From assembly GCA_026545225.1 (NCBI GenBank), contig CM048850.1, forward strand, positions 558,001 through 622,000: a stretch of 64,000 bases of DNA, given 5' to 3'. Of the stretch, positions 13,201 through 27,300 are shown piece by piece. This DNA comes from Cornus controversa (lineage: Eukaryota; Streptophyta; Magnoliopsida; Cornales; Cornaceae). A model generated the notes under the pieces. The model did no database searches. It was not told the DNA's origin and saw only the letters and a program-made list of their open reading frames with translations. The translations under genes and the position numbers were made by a program. How positions within the stretch are numbered: position 1 is the stretch's first letter; each line of letters opens with the position of its first letter.

Positions 13201-16200
13201 CTTTGTTTGAGATGCTTTGATTTAAAAAGTCCCATTCCTAGAGAAATTGTGCCATAATTAAAACCGTACGTTGCTTTTTCCCGAATTCGACCGTCTGGAC
13301 GTCAAAAGCAAGCAATGATCGTGCCAATCCGATCTTCATCCTATTTTGTTTAAGTCGTTCTGATTCAGAAAGAGCAATTCTTTACTGAAATGGTGCGTGA
13401 TCACAACCATATGGTGCTTTATGCCAAAATCGACCATATGTACATCCGAAAGAAATGGGCATGGCAACAACAATTTTGAACTAGCTTCATTTGAGTTGTT
13501 TTGATTTTAAAAGTCCAATTCCAAGAGAAATCGTGCTATACTCAGAATCATGCATTGCTTTGTGCCAAATTCGACCGTTTAGACGTCGAAAAGAAACAAA
13601 GAGCATGTCGATCCCAACTTGATCCTATTCGGTTTGAGTCATTTTATTCAATACCTACAATTGGTAGCGGAAATTGTGCATAATCACAACTGTGGGATGC
13701 TTTGTCACGAATTCGACCGTCTAGACATCCAAAAGAAAGGAGCAAGTCAACAACGATTTTAAACTTGCTTTGTCTGAGTTGCTTCGACTCGAAAAGTCCC
13801 ATTCTAGGAGAAATTATGTTGTGCGATGCTTTTTCCCGAATTCGACCGTCTGGAAGTCGGAAAGAAACAATGTGCACGTCAATCCGGTCTCCATCCATTT
13901 TTGTTTGATTTGTTCTTATTCGAAAAGACCCATTCCAAGAAGAAACCTTGCACGATCATAAACCGTGCGGTGTTTTGTTCCAGATTCTACCGTCTTGACT
14001 TGCAGAAGAAATGAGCATCGCAACAACGATTTTAAACTAGTTTCGTTTGAGTTGTTTTGATTCGAAAAGTCTCATTCCTTGAGAAATCTTGCCACAATCA
14101 GTTTCGTATGTTGCTTTTTGTGAAACTCGCTCGGTTTGATGTCCAAAAGAAATGACAAGCACGTTGATCAGATCTTCGTCCTACTTTTTTTGAGTAGTTA
14201 TGAATCGTAGTGAGCAACTCCGTGTAAAAATCGTGTATGATAATAACCTTGTCCTGCTTTATGCCAACTTTGATTGTCTGGACGTTTAAAAGGAACAATG
14301 AGCAAACTGTCAACGATTTTAAACTAGTTTCGTTTGAGTTATTTTGATTCGATAAGCCCCATTCCTGGAGAAATCGTGCCACAATCAGAATTGTACGTCG
14401 CTGGTTGCCAAATTAGACCGTCAAGACGTCCAAAAGAAACGACGAGCATGTCGATCCGATCTTCATCATGTTTTGTTTGAGTCGTTACGAATCGAAAAGA
14501 ACAATTCCTTGCAGAAATCAAGCATGACAACAACAATTTTAAACTAGCTTTGTTTGAGATGCTTTGATTTAAAAAGTCCCATTCCTAGAGAAATTGTGCC
14601 ATCATTAAAACCGTACGTTGCTTTTTCCCGAATTTGACCGTCTGGACGTCAAAAGCAAGCAATGATCGTGCCAATCCGATCTTCATCCTATTTTGTTTAA
14701 GTCGTTCTGATTCAGAAAGAGCAATTCTTTACAGAAATGGTGCGTGATCACAACCGTATGGTGCTTTGTGCCAAAATCGACCATATGTACATCCGAAAGA
14801 AATGGGCATGGCAACAACAATTTTGAACTAACTTCATTTGAGTTGTTTTGATTTTAAAAGTTGCATTCCAAGAGAAATCGTGCTATACTCAGAATCATTC
14901 ATTGCTTTGTGCGAAATTCGACCGTTTAGACGTCGAAAAGAAACAACGAGCATGTCGATCCCAACTTGATCTTGTTCTGTTTGAGTCATTTTATTAAATA
15001 CCAGCAATTCGTAGCGAAAATTGTGCATGATCACAACTGTGGGATGCTTTGTCACGAATTCGACCGTCTAGACATCCAAAAGAAAGGAGCAAGTCAACAA
15101 CGATTTTAAACTTGCTTTGTCTGAGTTGCTTCGACTCGAAAAGTCCCATTCCAGGAGAAATTATGTCGTGTGTTGCTTTTTCCCGAATTCGACCGTCTGG
15201 AAGTCGGAAAGAAATAATGTGCACGTCAATCCGGTCTCCATCCATTTTTGTGTGATTTGTTCTTATTCGAAAAGACCCATTCCAAGAAGAAACCTTGCAC
15301 GATCATAAACCGTGCGGTGTTTTGTGCCAGATTCTACCGTCTTGACTTGCAGAAGAATTGAGCATCGCAACAACGATTTTAAACTAGTTTCGTTTGAGTT
15401 GTTTTGATTCGAAAAGTCTCATTCCTTGAGAAATCTTGCCACAATCAGTTTCGTATGTTGCTTTTTGCGAAACTCGCTCGGTTTGATGTCCAAAAGAAAC
15501 GACAAGCACGTTGATCAGATCTTCGTCCTACTTTTTTTGAGTAGTTATGAATCGAAGTGAGCAACTCCGTGTAGAAATCGTGTGTGATAATAACCTTGTC
15601 CTGCTTTATGCCAACTTTGATTGTCTGGACGTTTAAAAGGAACAATGAGCAAGCTGTCAACGATTTTAAACTAGTTTCGTTTGAGTTATTTTGATTCGAG
15701 AAGCCCCATTCCTTGAGAAATCGTGCCACAATCAGAATTGTACGTCGCTGGTTGCCAAATTAGACCGTCAAGACGTCCAAAAGAAACGACGAGCATGTCG
15801 ATCCGATCTTCATCATGTTTTGTTTGAGTCGTTACGAATCGAAAAGAACAATTCCTTGCAGAAATCAAGCATGACAACAACAATTTTAAACTAGCTTTGT
15901 TTGAGATGCTTTGATTTAAAAAGTCCCATTCCTAGAGAAATTGTGCCATAATTAAAACCGTACGTTGCTTTTTCACGAATTCGACCGTCTGGACGTCAAA
16001 AGCAAGCAATGATCGTGCCAATCCGATCTTCATCCTATTTTGTTTAAGTCGTTCTGATTCAGAAAGAGCAATTCTTTACAGAAATGGTGCGTGATCACAA
16101 CCGTATGGTGCTTTGTGCCAAAATCGACCATATGTACATCTGAAAGAAATGGGCATGGCAACAACAATTTTGAAGTAGCTTCATTTGAGTTGTTTTGATT

Positions 16201-18400
16201 TTAAAAGTCGCATTCCAAGAGAAATCGTGCTATACTCAGAATCATGCATTGCTTTGTGCCAAATTCGACCGTTTAGACGTCGAAAAGAAACAACGAGCAT
16301 GTCGATCCCAACTTGATCCTGTTCTGTTTGAGTCATTTTATTCAATACCAGCAATTCGTAGCGGAAATTGTGCATGATCACAACTGTGGGATGCTTTGTC
16401 ACGAATTCGACCGTCTAGACATCCAAAAGAAAGGAGCAAGTCAACAACGATTTTAAACTTGCTTTGTCTGAGTTGCTTCGACTCGAAAAGTCCCATTCCA
16501 GGAGAAATTATGTCGTGTGTTGCTTTTTCCCGAATTCGACCGTCTGGAAGTCGGAAAGAAACAATGTGCACGTCAATCCGGTCTCCATCCATTTTTGTTT
16601 GATTTGTTCTGATTCGAAAAGACACATTCCAAGAAGAAACCTTGCACGATCATAAACCGTGCGGTGTTTTGTGCCAGATTCTACCGTCTTGACTTGCAGA
16701 AGAAATGAGCATCGCAACAACGATTTTAAACTAGTTTCGTTTGAGTTGTTTTGATTCGAAAAGTCTCATTCCTTGAGAAATCTTGCCACAATCAGTTTCG
16801 TATGTTGCTTTTTGCGAAACTCGCTCGGTTTGATGTCCAAAAGAAACGACAAGCACGTTGATCAGATCTTCGTCCTACTTTTTTTGAGTAGTTATGAATC
16901 GAAGTGAGCAACTCCGTGTAGAAATCGTGTATGATAATAACCTTGTGCTGCTTTGTGCCAACTTTGATTGTCTGGACGTTTAAAAGGAACAATGAGCAAG
17001 CTGTCAACGATTTTAAACTAGTTTCGTTTGAGTTATTTTGATTCGAGAAGCGCCATTCCTAGAGAAATCGTGCCTCAATCAGAATTGTACGTCGCTGGTT
17101 GCCAAATTAGACCGTCAAGACGTCGAAAAGAAACGACGAGCATGTCGATCCGATCTTCATCATGTTTTGTTTGAGTCGTTACGAATCGAAAAGAACAATT
17201 CCTTGCAGAAATCAAGCATGACAACAATAATTTTAAACTAGCTTTGTTTGAGATGCTTTGATTTAAAAAGTCCCATTCCTAGAGAAATTGTGCCATAATT
17301 AAAACCGTACGTTGCTTTTTCCCGAATTCGACCGTCTGGACGTCAAAAGCAAGCAATGATCGTGCCAATCCGATCTTCATCCTATTTTGTTTAAGTCGTT
17401 CTGATTCAGAAAGAGCAATTCTTTACTGAAATGGTGCGTGATCACAACCATATGGTGCTTTATGCCAAAATCGACCATATGTACATCCGAAAGAAATGGG
17501 CATGGCAACAACAATTTTGAACTAGCTTCATTTGAGTTGTTTTGATTTTAGAAGTCCAATTCCAAGAGAAATCGTGCTATACTCAGAATCATGCATTGCT
17601 TTGTGCCAAATTCGACCGTTTAGACGTCGAAAAGAAACAACGAGCATGTCGATCCCAACTTGATCCTATTCGGTTTGAGTCATTTTATTCAATACCTGCA
17701 ATTGGTAGCGGAAATTGTGCATAATCACAACTGTGGGATGCTTTGTCACGAATTCGACCGTCTAGACATCCAAAAGAAAGGAGCAAGTCAACAACGATTT
17801 TAAACTTGCTTTGTCTGAGTTGCTTCGACTCGAAAAGTCCCATTCCAGGAGAAATTATGTTGTGCGATGCTTTTTCCCGAATTCGACCGTCTGGAAGTCG
17901 GAAAGAAACAATGTGCACGTCAATCCGGTCTCCATCCATTTTTGTTTGATTTGTTCTTATTCGAAAAGACCCATTCCAAGAAGAAACCTTGCACGATCAT
18001 AAACCGTGCGGTGTTTTGTTCCAGATTCTACCGTCTTGACTTGCAGAAGAAATGAGCATCGCAACAACGATTTTAAACTAGTTTCGTTTGAGTTGTTTTG
18101 ATTCGAAAAGTCTCATTCCTTGAGAAATCTTGCCACAATCAGTTTCGTATGTTGCTTTTTGCGAAACTCGCTCGGTTTGATGTCCAAAAGAAACGACAAG
18201 CACGTTGATCAGATCTTCGTCCTACTTTTTTTGAGTAGTTATGAATTGAAGTGAGCAACTCCGTGTAGAAATCGTGTATGATAATAACCTTGTGCTGCTT
18301 TATGCCAACTTTGATTGTCTGGACGTTTAAAAGGAACAATGAGCAAGTTGTCAACGATTTTAAACTAGTTTCGTTTGAGTTATTTTGATTCGAGAAGCCC
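7300..18400. repeat. Array domain 2: diverged L subfamily
   Basis: The nine consecutive L units starting at 6758-17534 carry linked markers in monomer 5. They read 'aaactcgctcggtttg' (or cttgg) where other units have 'aaactcgaccggtttg', and 'cttcgtcc' where others have 'cttcatcc'. Examples are at about 7390, 8737, 10083, 11430, 12778, 14126, 15473, 16818 and 18165. The markers are absent from the unit at 18881 onward. No S unit occurs inside this domain. Confidence 0.85.
8000..13390. repeat. Four-unit segmental duplication, copy 1 (5388 bp)
   Basis: Rare variants here recur exactly 5388 bp (4 x 1347) downstream. Examples: 'aaacaaagagcatg' at about 8206 and 13594; 'gcgaaattcgacc' with 'tcattcattgc' in the 9452 and 14840 units; 'gaagtagcttc' in the 10799 and 16187 units; 'gattttagaagtcc' in the 12146 and 17534 units. 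Borders are approximate because the DNA is tandem throughout. Confidence 0.85.
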
Positions 18401-18770
18401 CATTCCTGGAGAAATCGTGCCACAATCAGAATTGTACGTCGCTGGTTGCCAAATTAGACCGTCAAGACGTCCAAAAGAAACGACGAGCATGTCGATCCGA
18501 TCTTCATCATGTTTTGTTTGAGTCGTTACGAATCGAAAAGAACAATTCCTTGCAGAAATCAAGCATGACAACAACAATTTTAAACTAGCTTTGTTTGAGA
18601 TGCTTTGATTTAAAAAGTCCCATTCCTAGAGAAATTGTGCCATAATTAAAACCGTACGTTGCTTTTTCCCGAATTCGACCGTCTGGACATCAAAAGCAAG
18701 CAATGATCGTGCCAATCCGATCTTCATCCTATTTTGTTTAAGTCGTTCTGATTCAGAAAGAGCAATTCTT
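13391..18770. repeat. Four-unit segmental duplication, copy 2 (5388 bp)
   Basis: This is the partner of the 8000-13390 segment, with the same order of four marked units. Copy-specific differences are few, for example 'gataagccc' near 14350 where copy 1 has 'gagaagccc', and 'aaattcgacc' at 17609 against 'aaattcaacc' at 12221. The copy ends before the unit at 18881, where the 'ccgtatggtgctttgtgcc' variant replaces 'ccatatggtgctttatgcc'. Confidence 0.83.
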
Positions 18771-18880
18771 TACAGAAATGGTGCGTGATCACAACCGTAT
18801 GGTGCTTTGTGCCAAAATCGACCATATGTACATCCGAAAGAAATGGGCATGGCAACAACAATTTTGAACTAGCTTCATTT

Positions 18881-21800
18881 GAGTTGTTTTGATTTTAAAA
18901 GTCCAATTCCAAGAGAAATCGTGCTATACTCAGAATCATGCATTGCTTTGTGCCAAATTCGACCGTTTAGACGTCGAAAAGAAACAACGAGCATGTCGAT
19001 CCCAACTTGATACTGTTCGGTTTGAGTCATTTTATTCAATACCAGCAATTCGTAGTGGAAATTGTGCATGATCGCAACTGTGGGATGCTTTGTCACGAAT
19101 TCGACCGTCTAGACATCCAAAAGAAAGGAGCAAGTCAACAACGATTTTAAACTTGCTTTGTCTGAGTTGCTTCGACTCGAAAAGTCCCATTCCAGGAGAA
19201 ATTATGTCGTGCGATGCTTTTTCCCGAATTCGACCGTCTGGAAGTCGAAAAGAAACAATGTGCACGTCAATCCGGTCTCCATCCATTTTTGTTTGATTTG
19301 TTCTTATTCGAAAAGACCCATTCCAAGAAGAAACCTTGCACGATCATAAACCGTGCGGTGTTTTATGCCAGATTCTACCGTCTTGACTTCCAGAAGAAAT
19401 GATCATTGCAACAATGATTTTAAACTAGCTTCGTTTGAGTTGTTTTGATTCGAAAAGTCCTATTCCTTGAGAGATCTTATCACAATCAGTTTTGTACGTT
19501 ACTTTCTGCCAAACTCGACCGGTTTGATGTGCAAAAGAAACGACAAGCACGTTGATCAAATCTTCATCCTACGTTTTTTGAGTAGTTATGAATCGAAAAG
19601 AGCAATTCCTTGTAGAAATCGTGTATGATCACAACCTTATGGTGGTTTGTGCTAACTCTGATTGTCTGGACATTTAAAAGAAACAATTAGCAAGCTATCA
19701 ACGATTTTCGTTTGAGTTATTTTGATTCGAGAAGCCCCATTCCTAGAGAAATCGTGACACAATCAGAATTGTACGTTACTGGTTGCCAAATTAGACCGTC
19801 AAGACGTCCAAAAGAAACGACAAGCATGTCGATCCGATCTTCATCATGTTTTGTTTGAGTCGTTACGAATCGAAAAGAACAATTCCTTGCAGAAATCAAG
19901 CATGACAACAACAATTTTAAACTAGCTTTGTTTGAGATGCTTTGATTTAAAAAGTCCCATTCCTAGAGAAATTGTGCCATAATTAAAATCGTACGTTGCT
20001 TTTTCCCGAATTCGACCGTCTGGACGTCAAAAGCCAGCAATGATCGTGCCAATCCGATCTTCATCCTATTTTGTTTAAGTCGTTCTGATTCAGAAAGAGC
20101 AATTCTTTACAGAAATGGTGCGTGATCACAACCGTATGGTGCTTTGTGCCAAAATCGACCATATGTACATCCGAAAGAAATGGGCATGGCAACAACAATT
20201 TTTGAACTAGCTTCATTTGAGTTGTTTTGATTTTAAAAGTCCCAATCCAAGAGAAATCAAGCTATACTCAGAATCATGCATTGCTTTGTGCCAAATTCGA
20301 CCGTTTAGACGTCGAAAAGAAACAACGAGCATGTCGATCCCAACTTGATCCTGTTCTGTTTGAGTCATTTTATTCAATACCAGCAATTCGTAGCAGAAAT
20401 TGTGCATGATCACAACTGTGGGATGCTTTGTCACGAATTCGACCGTCTAGACATCCAAAATAAAGGAGCAAGTCAACAACGATTTTAAACTTGCTTTGTC
20501 TGAGTTGCTTCGACTCGAAAAGTCCCATTCCAGGAGAAATTATGTTGTGCGATGCTTTTTCCCGAATTCGACCGTCTGGAAGTCGGAAAGAAACAATGTG
20601 CACGTCAATCCGGTCTCCATCCATTTTTGTTTGATTTGTTCTTATTCGAAAAGACCCATTGCAAGAAGAAACCTTGCACGATCATAAACCGTGCGGTGTT
20701 TTGTGCCAGATTCTACCGTCTTGACTTGCAGAAGAAATGAGCATCGCAACAACGATTTTAAACTAATTTCGTTTGAGTTGTTTTGATTCGAAAAGTCCCA
20801 TTCCTTGAGAAATCTTGCCACAATCAGTTTCGTATGTTGCTTTTTGTGAAACTCGACCGGTTTGATGTCCAAAAGAAACGACAAGCACGTTGATCAGATC
20901 TTCATCCTACTTTTTTTGAGTAGTTATGAATCGAAGTGAGCAACTTCGTGTAGAAATCGTGTATGATAACAACCTTGTGCTGCTTTGTGCCAACTTTGAT
21001 TGTCTGGACGTTTAAAAGGAGCAATGAGGATGTTGTCAACGATTTTAAACTAGTTTCGTTTGAGTTATTTTGATTCGAGAAGCCCCATTCCTAGAGAAAT
21101 CGTGACACAATCAGAATTGTACGTTGCTTGTTGCCAAATTAGACCGTCAAGACGTCCAAAAGAAACGACGAGCATGTCGATCCGATCTTCATCATGTTTT
21201 GTCTGAGTCGTTACGAATCGAAAAGAATAATTCCTTGCAGAAATCAAGCATGACAACAACAGTTTTAAACTAGCTTTGTTTGAGATGCTTTGATTTAAAA
21301 AGTCCCATTCCTAGAGAAATTGTGCCATAATTAAAATCGTACGTTGCTTTTTCCCGAATTCGACCGTCTGGACGTCAAAAGCAAGCAATGATCGTGCCAA
21401 TCCGATCTTCATCCTATTTTGTTTAAGTCGTTCTGATTCAGAAAGAGCAATTCTTTACAGAAATGGTGCGTGATCACAACCGTATGGTGCTTTGTGCCAA
21501 AATCGACCATATGTACATCCGAAAGAAATGGGCATGGCAACAACAATTTTGAACTAGCTTCATTTGAGTTGTTTTGATTTTGAAAGTCCCAATCCAAGAG
21601 AAATCGTGCTATACTCAGAATCATGCATTGCTTTGTGCCAAATTCGACCGTTTAGACGTCGAAAAGAAACAACGAGCATGTCGATCCCAACTTGATCCTG
21701 TTCTGTTTGAGTCATTTTATTCAATACCAGCAATTCGTAGCAGAAATTGTGCATGATCACAACTGTGGGATGCTTTGTCACGAATTCGAGCATCTAGACA

Positions 21801-22100
21801 TCGAAAAGAAAGGAGCAAGTCAACAACGATTTTAAACTTGCTTTGTTTCAGTTGCTTCGACTCAAATAGTTTCATTCTAGGAGAAATTATGTCGTGCGTT
21901 GCTTTTTCCCGAATTCGACCGTCTGGAAGTCGGAAAGAAACAATGTGCACGTCAATCCGGTCTCCATCCATTTTTGTTTGATTTATTCTTATTCGAAAAG
22001 ACCCATTCCAAGAAGAAACCTTGCACGATCATAAACCGTGCGGTGTTTTGTGCCAGATTCTACCGTCTTGACTTGCAGAAGAAATGAGCATTGCAACAAC
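18881..22100. repeat. Array domain 3: mixed S, L, L units
   Basis: The unit at 18881 is S (1338 bp, with an extra T in 'caacaatttttgaac' at about 20200). Those at 20219 and 21566 are L. The latter two share the variant 'aaagtcccaatccaag' in m1. The 21566 unit additionally has 'cgagcatctagacatcg' and 'ctcaaatagtttcattc', variants seen again only in the units at 59857 and 61204, so related units are dispersed across the array. Confidence 0.75.
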
Positions 22101-25100
22101 GATTTTAAACTAGTTTCGTTTGAGTTGTTTTGATTCGAAAAGTCCCATTCCTTGAGAAATCTTGCCACAATCAGTTTCGTATGTTGCTTTTTGCAAACCT
22201 CGACCGGTTTGATGTCCAAAAGAAACGACAATCACGTTGATCAGATCTTCATCCTACTTTTTTTGAGTAGTTATGAATCGAAGTGAGCAACTCCGTGTAG
22301 AAATCGTGTATGATAACAACCTTGTGCTGCTTTGTGCCAACTTTGATTGTCTGGACGTTTAAAAGGAACAATGAGGAAGCTGTCAACGATTTTAAACTAG
22401 TTTCGTTTGAGTTATTTTGATTCGAGAAGCCCCATTCCTAGAGAAATCGTGACACAATCAGAATTGTACGTTGCTTGTTGCCAAATTAGACCGTCAAGAC
22501 GTCCAACAGAAACGACGAGCATGTCGATCCGATCTTCATCATGTTTTGTTTGAGTCATTACGAATCGAAAAGAACAATTCCTTGCATAAATCAAGCATGA
22601 CAACAACAGTTTTAAACTAGCTTTGTTTGAGATGCTTTGATTTAAAAAGTCACATTCCTAGAGAAATTGTGCCATAATTAAAACCGTACGTTGCTTTTTC
22701 TCGAATTCGACCGTTTGGACGTCAAAAGCAAGCAATGATCGTGCCAATCCGATCTTCATCCTATTTTGTTTAAGTCGTTCTGATTCAGAAAGAGCAATTC
22801 TTTACTGAAATGGTGCGTGATCACAACCATATGGTGCTTTATGCCAAAATCGACCATATGTACATCCGAAAGAAATGGGTATGGCAACAACAATTTTGAA
22901 CTAGCTTCATTTGAGTTGTTTTGATTTTAAAAGTCCAATTCCAAGAGAAATCGTGCTATACTCAGAATCATGCATTGCTTTGTGTCAAATTCGACCGTTT
23001 AGACGTCGAAAAGAAACAACGAGCATGTCGATCCCAACTTGATCCTGTTCGGTTTGAGTCATTTTATTCAATACCAGTAATTCGTAGCAAAAATTATGCA
23101 TGATCACAACTGTGGGATGCTTTGTCACGAATTCGACCGTCTAGACAACCAAAAGAAAGGAGCAAGTCAACAACGATTTTAAACTTGCTTTGTCTGAGTT
23201 GTTTCGACTCGAAAAGTCCCATTCCAGGAGAAATTATGTCGTGCGATGCTTTTTCCCGAATTCGACCGTCTGGATGTCGGAAAGAAACAATGTGCACGTC
23301 AATCCGGTCTTCATCCATTTTTGTTTGATTTGTTCTTATTCGAAAAGACCCATTCCAAGAAGAAACCTTGCACGATCATAAACCGTGCGGTGTTTTGTGC
23401 CAGATTCTACCGTCTTGACTTCCAGAGGAAATGATCATTGCAACAATGATTTTAAACTAGCTTCCTTTGAGTTGTTTTGATTCGAAAAGTCCTATTCCTT
23501 GATAGATCTTTTCACAATCAGTTTTGTACGTTGCTTTCTGCCGAACTCGACCGGTTTGATGTGCAAAAGAAACGACAAGCACGTTGATCACATCTTCATC
23601 CTACGTTTTTTGAGTAGTTATGAATCGAAAAGAGCAATTCCTTGTAGAAATCGTGTATGATCACAACCTTATGGTGGTTTGTGCTAACTCTGATTGTCTG
23701 GACATTTAAAAGAAACAATTAGCAAGCTATCAATGATTTTCGTTTGAGTTATTTTGATTCGAAAAGCCCCATTCCTGGAGAAATCGTGCCACAATCAGAA
23801 TCGTACGTTATTTGTTACCAAATTAGACCGTCAAGACGTCGAAAAGAAACGACGAGCATGTCGATCCGATCTTCATCATGTTTTGTTTGAGTCGTTACGA
23901 ATCGAAAAGAACAATTCCTTGCAGAAATCAAGCATGACAACAACAGTTTTAAACTATCTGTGTTTGAAATGCTTCGATTTAAAAAGTCCCATTCATAGAG
24001 AAATTGTGCCATAATTAAAACCATACGTTGCTTTTTCCCGAATTCGACCGTCTGGACGTCAAAAGCAAGCAATGATCGTGCCAATCCGATCTTCATCCTA
24101 TTTTGTTTAAGTCGTTCTGATTCAGAAAGAGCAATTCTTTACAGAAATGGTGCGTGATCACAACCATATGGTGCTTTATGCCAAAATCGACCATATGTAC
24201 ATCCGAAAGAAATGGGCATGGCAACAACAATTTTGAACTAGCTTCATTTGAGTTGTTTTGATTTTAAAAGTCCAATTCCAAGAGAAATCGTGCTATACTC
24301 AGAATCATGCATTGCTTTGTGCCAAATTCGACCGTTTAGACGTCGAAAAGAAACAACGAGCATGTCGATCCCAACTTGATCCTATTCGGTTTGAGTCATT
24401 TTATTCAATACCTGGAATTGGTAGCGAAAGTTGTGCATAATCACAACTGTGGGATGCTTTGTCACGAATTCGACCGTCTAGACATCCAAAATAAAGGAGC
24501 AAGTCAACAACGATTTTAAACTTGCTTTGTCTGAGTTGCTTCAACTCGAAAAGTCCCATTCCCGGAGAAATTATGTTGTGCGATGCTTTTTCCTGAATTC
24601 GACCGTCTGGAAGTCGGAAAGAAACAATGTGCACGTCAATCCGTTCTCCATCCATTTTTGTTTGATTTGTTCTTATTCGAAAAGACCCATTCCTAGAAGA
24701 AACCTTGCACGATCATAAACCGTGCGGTGTTTTGTGCGAGATTCTACCGTCTTGACTTGTAGAAAAAATGAGCATCGCAACAACGATTTTAAACTAGTTT
24801 CGTTTGAGTTGTTTTGATTCGAAAAGTCCCATTCCTTGAGAAATCTTGCCACAATCAGTTTCGTATGTTGCTTTTTGCGAAACTCGACCGGTTTGATGTC
24901 CAAAAGAAACGACAAGCACGTTGATCAGATCTTCATCCTACTTTTTTTGAGTAGTTATGAATCGAAGTGAGCAACTCCGTGTAGAAATCGTGTATGATAA
25001 CAACCTTGTGCTGCTTTGTGCCAACACTTATTGTCTGGACGTTTAAAAGGAACAATGAGGAAGCTGTCAACGATTTTAAACTAGTTTCGTTTGAGTTATT

Positions 25101-27300
25101 TTGATTCGAGAAGCCCCATTCCTAGAGAAATCGTGACACAATCAGAATTGTACGTTGCTTGTTGCCAAATTAGACCGTCAAGACGTCCAACAGAAACGAC
25201 GAGCATGTCGATCCGATCTTCATCATGTTTTGTTTGAGTCATTACGAATCGAAAAGAACAATTCCTTGCATAAATCAAGCATGACAACAACAGTTTTAAA
25301 CTAGCTTTGTTTGAGATGCTTTGATTTAAAAAGTCCCATTCCTAGAGAAATTGTGCCATAATTAAAACCGTACGTTGCTTTTTCTCGAATTCGACCGTCT
25401 GGACGTCAAAAGCAAGCAATGATCGTGCCAATCCGATCTTCATCCTATTTTGTTTAAGTCGTTCAGATTCAGAAAGAGCAATTCTTTACAGAAATGGAGC
25501 ATGATCACAACCATATGGTGCTTTATGCCAAAATCGACCATATGTACATCCGAAAGAAATGGGCATGGCAACAACAATTTTGAACTAGCTTCATTTGAGT
25601 TGTTTTGATTTTAAAATTCCAATTCCAAGAGAAATCGTGCTATACTCAGAATCATGCATTGCTTTGTGCCAAATTCGACCGTTTAGACGTCGAAAAGAAA
25701 CAACGAGCATGTCGATCCCAACTTGATCCTGTTCGGTTTGAGTCATTTTATTCAATACCAGTAATTCGTAGCAAAAATTGTGCATGATCACAACTGTGGG
25801 ATGCTTTGTCACGAATTCGACCGTCTAGACATCCAAAAGAAAGGAGCAAGTCAACAACGATTTTAAACTTGCTTTGTCTGAGTTGTTTCGACTCGAAAAG
25901 TCCCATTCCAGGAGAAATTATGTCGTGCGATGCTTTTTCCCGAATTCCACCGTCTGGAAGTCGGAAAGAAACAATGTGCACGTCAATCCGGTCTCCATCC
26001 ATTTTTGTTTGATTTGTTCTTATTCGAAAAGACCCATTCCAAGAAGAAACCTTGCACGATCATAAACCGTGCGGTGTTTTGTGCCAGATTCTACCGTCTT
26101 GACTTCCAGAAGAAATGATCATTGCAACAATGATTTTAAACTAGCTTCCTTTGAGTTGTTTTGATTCGAAAAGTCCTATTCCTTGATAGATCTTTTCACA
26201 ATCAGTTTTGTACGTTGCTTTCTGCCAAACTCGACCGGTTTGATGTGCAAAAGAAACGACAAGCACGTTGATCACATCTTCATCCTACGTTTTTTGAGTA
26301 GTTATGAATCGAAAAGAGCAATTCCTTGTAGAAATCGTGTATGATCACAACCTTATGGTGGTTTGTGCTAACTCTGATTGTCTGGACATTTAAAAGAAAC
26401 AATTAGCAAGCTATCAATGATTTTCATTTGAGTTATTTTGATTCGAAAAGCCCCATTCCTAGAGAAATCGTGCCACAATCAGAATCGTACATTATTTGTT
26501 ACCAAATTAGACCGTCAAGACGTCGAAAAGAAACGACGAGCATGTCGATCCGATCTTCATCATGTTTTGTTTGAGTCGTTACTAATCGAAAAGAACAATT
26601 CCTTGCAGAAATCAAGCATGACAACAACAGTTTTAAACTATCTGTGTTTGAGATGCTTTGATTTAAAAAGTCCCATTCATAGAGAAATTGTGCCATAATT
26701 AAAATCGTACGTTGCTTTTTCCCGAATTCGACCATCTGGACGTCAAAAGCAAGCAATGATCGTGCCAATCCGATCTTCATCCTATTTGTTTAAGTCGTTC
26801 TGATTCAGAAAGAGCAATTCTTTACAGAAATGGTGCGTGATCACAACCATATGGTGCTTTATGCCAAAATCGACCATATGTACATCCGAAAGAAATGGGC
26901 ATGGCAACAACAATTTTGAACTAGCTTCATTTGAGTTGTTTTGATTTTAAAAGTCCAATTCCAAGAGAAATCGTGCTATACTCAGAATCATGCATTGCTT
27001 TGTGCCAAATTCGACCGTTTAGACGTCGAAAAGAAAGAACGAGCATGTCGATCCCAACTTGATCCTATTCGGTTTGAGTCATTTTATTCAATACCTGCAA
27101 TTGGTAGCGAAAATTGTGCATAATCACAACTGTGGGATGCTTTATCACGAATTCGACCGTCTAGACATCCAAAATAAAGGAGCAAGTCAACAACGATTTT
27201 AAACTTGCTTTGTCTGAGTTGCTTTGACTCGAAAAGTCCCATTCCCGGAGAAATTATGTTGTGCGATGCTTTTTCCTGAATTCGACCGTCTGGAAGTCGG
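22100..27300. repeat. Array domain 4: second S/L block, copy of about 1.93-7.1 kb
   Basis: Rare variants match domain 1 at a constant offset of 20174-20175 bp. Examples: the 'ctggatgtcgg' m3 variant (3096 and 23270); 'tgcttcaactcg' with 'caatccgttctcc' (about 4361/4462 and 24536/24637); 'gattttcatttgag' with 'gtacattatttg' (about 6245/6312 and 26420/26488). The S-L-S-L order is also kept. Outside the stated borders the variants no longer correspond. Confidence 0.83.
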
